A stretch of 64,000 nt of DNA from NCBI GenBank assembly GCA_965153455.1, contig OZ234496.1, positions 3,977,207-4,041,206 on the forward strand, given 5' to 3'. Made by a program: the position numbers and the translations under genes. Below, piece after piece: positions 60,940 to 64,000 of the stretch (its first letter is position 1; each line of letters begins with the position of its first letter). This DNA is from Sphagnum compactum (lineage: Eukaryota; Bryophyta; Sphagnopsida; Sphagnales). The notes beneath the pieces are model-generated. The model was not told where the DNA came from, did no database searches, and saw only the letters and a program-made list of their open reading frames with translations.

Positions 60940-62900
60940 GGCTGCCTCTCTTTGAGGTTGAGGATAGTATCATGCTCTGTTTCCTCCAAATATGTCAAAT
61001 GGTCCTGCAGAAATCAAATGGGTTCAGTCAAACAATGTGATCTTAACCTGAGTCAGTTGCACTTGTTACCAAGCATCTTCTGAAACATGTAAATTGAAAG
61101 CCTTTTGACATTTTGATTGGCAGCATTCCTTGTTTCTAAGCATGCTCATCTGTCGAGCACACTCACCGCACTGTACTCCATGAGCAAATTTGAAACTCTC
61201 ATGCATTTCACCCATCAACAGCAAAATAGGCATCAGGAAGAGGAGAATGAAATTTCAAGCTGTTCTTCACATTGGTAAATGCCCTCTGCTTGTCCATCTA
61301 GATCTTTCTCTGGTCAATGTAGCTCCTGTAACTATCTAGCAGTAGACTTCCATAAATTAAGCAGACATGTTTCCAGATGCAAATCTAGTCTACTCCAAGA
61401 AGCAAACATCAGTTACAATATAGATTATTAATCACTGGCAGCAACGAACACCAGTAAGATCTACAGCAAGGACAAACTGCACTCTCAAGCAGTAAGTGTT
61501 CATCTCCCACACAAATCCAGACATAATCAGACTCCTCCTGGCATAGAGAATCAGCTGATTGTATGATAGAATTGGTTAGAATACACTCTAAAGCAAGCAT
61601 GCACATGCACAGCATTTTACTGTGACGAAAAACTCTTCCACAGCCTGCCTCCCAAGTTGATATAAACATATGCAACTTGTGTTACACATGACTCCAAAAC
61701 TTGCAAGTCAAATTTCCCACCATGCAAGCAAGGGCACATTGAAATTCATGCTGGAACAGAGTTGCCGTCTATGTGGCTTGCTAACAGATACAGTTCGATC
61801 AAACTAATTTTTCCTACAAAACTGCAAAGCATGCGCTCAGTATAAATCCCTAGGAGCAGAAACCCTCCCCTTCTTCGTCGTCAAGTCAGACAAAACCACG
61901 AAGCTAGGAGAGCTAGAGACGGGAAATAACATTTCCGTTATCAGCGATGCGCATATCATTACCGCAATCAGGTGATGCGCTAGAAGGCGATCCTCTGTTG
62001 CGTGATGCAAGACGTGACTAACACGAGGAGCTGCAACAATCAGAATCAGACTCGTCTCGACTGAAACCACGAGTCCGCACACAAGGGAAAGAGGAAATAA
62101 CTCGCACTGTACAAAGACATTTCTGTCGCAAATAGGTCACCAGTCACTGCAAAAACACCTAGAACTCTGAACCGAAAAAGGAAGCAAACATTAAGAACAG
62201 CAACCAGGATCGCTTTGTAAAAAAAAAGACCAAAAGAATCGCAGTCGCATGAAGAACTGCTTCAGAGAAAAAGGAGTCGAAGTCCATCATACCAGCACAC
62301 CGAACGAAGGCGAAAATCAGTCGCCGCAAGAGAAGAAAGAAAACACACAGACACACACTAATTCTCCAACGAAGCAAAACCACGAAACGAATTTCCAATC
62401 AAGCAAGGCTTTGGAAAACGACTGTCTGTGTACAAGGACTTCTCAAAAACCGGCATTAATAGTTTCGAAAATTGAGCGTAGTAGCACATACCTGTAATCG
62501 TTGGATTCGTAATGAAATTTCCAATGCAATCGTCAAGCTTTCGACGCGATTTGGTGAAAGATCTGTGCGGATTGATGCAAGAAAAAGACGAGCAGGGTAC
62601 GCGCGCACGCTCCAGCGACAAACAAAGGAAAGCACAAAAAGGGGACTTCGTCTCCTTCGCCCCCTTCGACAAGCCTTGTACGTCTCTTCCGGCTGGCGAA
62701 ACCCTCGGACCAGGTTTCGCCACCGTTTTTTAATCCCCGAGGGGTGAGATCGGCTAAACCAAAGACCAAGTTTCGCCAACGTATTTTACTTTTTGCCACC
62801 AGGGGGTGAGATCGGCTAAACCAAAGACGAGGTTCCGCCACCGTATTCCTGATTTTGACCACCAGGGGGTGAGAATGGCTAAACCAAGCCGGCGTTCGCT
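60940..62900 (-). promoter_or_regulatory. Villin 5'UTR exons, leader intron and promoter region
   Basis: An acceptor (TTTCTGCAG) puts a leader exon at 60,940-61,004, directly before the ATG. A donor (TTACAG|GTATGT) at 62,492/62,491 on the minus strand gives a leader intron of about 1.49 kb. The first leader exon would start somewhere in the CpG-rich 62,500-62,700 interval (GGTACGCGCGCACGC and similar). Open frames here have no family similarity. Long leader introns are common in plant actin-cytoskeleton genes and often raise expression; that role is inference here. Confidence 0.6.
62714..62890. repeat. Three-unit 56-62 bp repeat upstream of villin
   Basis: Units begin GTTTCGCCACCG (62,714), GTTTCGCCAACG (62,770) and GTTCCGCCACCG (62,832). 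Each ends with GGGGTGAGATCGGCTAAACC or a close variant (GAGAATGGCTAAACC). It sits just upstream of the likely villin transcription start and is much more GC-rich than the DNA beyond it. Confidence 0.85.
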
Positions 62901-64000
62901 GTTATGATAAACGCTTTTGGCTGGGCTTCGGAATTCTCACCAATTTACCCCAAATTTGCCCAAAATACGAAGTTCTTACTAAAATTAAACTTTCAAGTAT
63001 AGTCAGAATACTATAGATTATTAAAAAAATTAATTTTGTGATATCAAAGAATTTGGCGAGTTTTCCCACAAAATTAGCAAAATTATTATTTTAGAAAAAA
63101 TATATTTTCTGTGACCAATTTTCGATATCACAAAATTGAAAAAATAAAAAACCAAAACCCTGGTCTTAAGCTTTAAAAGTGTTCCCACTTAATAAGTCAA
63201 AGTGAATAATATTAATTTAACCAATTTATAATTCAAAGGAATAAATTAAATTTTATTATATAATTATTCATTACTATTGTATTTTAATATGTAATTAAAA
63301 ATAAAATAAAAAAACATACGTGAGTTCAAAAAAATCAAATCTACTATGGACCAATATTTTTTGGTTCAAAATGACTCATATAAATATAAATAACTATATA
63401 TATATATAATTAAATATATTCATTCTCTTTGAATCTTCACACTCATCTATGTCATTTCTAGTGTGCTTAATGGAAATGTTTTGGACATTTTCCCATGTTT
63501 GGATGGATGAAGGTTTCAAAATAAAAAGAATATCCCCTTTCTTTTTGCCAGAAATGACTTTTTTTGGCCACAATGATTGGTGGAAACGGCCAAACTTCAG
63601 GGGAATGTGGTAGTTAGGGGGGTGGGGTTGGGGGGGGGGGGCGGGGGGTGCAGCCAAAATAGGGTAGGTCCATTTGCTTTGGTGTAAATGCTGACTCTTT
63701 CTTCGTGAAGGCACATGCTGATGACATTAGACCATTCATTGCCTACACACTCCACACACACACATACACACAAGTGAAAAGTAAATGAGACTAATGTAAA
63801 TAGTATAACTCTTCCCTCTTTTTCACCTCAATTGCTTATTTCTTCCTCTAAATGGCCTCTTGAAAATGCCCTCAATACGAAATGTTCGTAAGGTTCTTCA
63901 TTTTTAATTACCTATACAGTTCAAGCCTGGTTGCAGTTGTCCAATGGAAAGTGTTTGTTCATATAACATGAAACAGGGTGGCTTACCATTAGTTTCTGAT
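62891..64000. other. Unassigned AT-rich DNA
   Basis: From 62,990 to 63,420 the sequence is very AT-rich with (AT)n runs. A G-rich patch at 63,617-63,650 contains 12 consecutive G. No gene or element family is recognised up to the window end. Confidence 0.5.

Noticed and set aside
62456-62862. Open frames of 107-121 codons on the minus strand upstream of villin
   Set aside because: They cross the triplicated promoter module and the leader donor site; Arg/Ser-rich with no family match.

Overview
The window looks like nuclear DNA of a land plant. It has four spliced genes of plant-type families, separated by AT-rich, CpG-poor DNA full of decayed transposable elements. Introns are short to medium with plant-like GT...TGCAG borders. 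The loose gene spacing and many degenerate repeats would fit a large-genome plant such as a fern, lycophyte, bryophyte or conifer. I cannot name the species or clade from the sequence alone.

Layout. 1-261: last exon of a VIPP1/IM30 gene (thylakoid membrane maintenance). 262-5,050: unassigned DNA. 5,054-7,565: minus-strand Copia remnant. 7,566-13,447: a 5.9 kb unclassified repeat, called B here. 13,448-16,575: unassigned DNA with a 109-bp tandem duplication and a CCTA microsatellite cluster. 16,580-21,695: an hnRNP-Q/LIF2-like three-RRM protein (504 aa, 8 coding exons). 23,905-26,756: a hAT transposon with terminal inverted repeats, a near-perfect 8-bp target duplication, a decayed transposase and a LEA-like pseudogene. 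31,880-36,341: an Alba/RGG nucleic-acid-binding protein (248 aa, 8 coding exons). 37,955-38,345: a TAGG cluster. 38,680-41,099: plus-strand Copia remnant. 41,098-46,857: second copy of B, inverted relative to the first. 47,430-49,711: decayed hAT transposase and a hAT end. 50,118-51,400: a B-like relic and a 205-bp tandem repeat. 51,952-60,939: a complete minus-strand villin (926 aa, 21 coding exons) with a 5'UTR intron to about 62,491. The last kilobase is AT-rich with no gene seen.

The four genes do not form a functional cluster: plastid membrane, nuclear RNA/chromatin, RNA/DNA binding and actin. Exon models were built by hand from frame continuity, splice dinucleotides and family similarity. 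Every exon phase closes, so I consider the three full genes intact.

The most interesting structure is the pair of inverted arms around the LIF2-like and Alba genes. Both arms carry the same two segments, a 1.4 kb Copia piece (A) and the 5.8 kb repeat (B), but in swapped order. One arm keeps the Copia 5' half and the other the 3' half. This is what an inversion through repeat B would leave, and it predicts that the 28 kb gene block is flipped in relatives. I found no evidence of a wholly new biological system.
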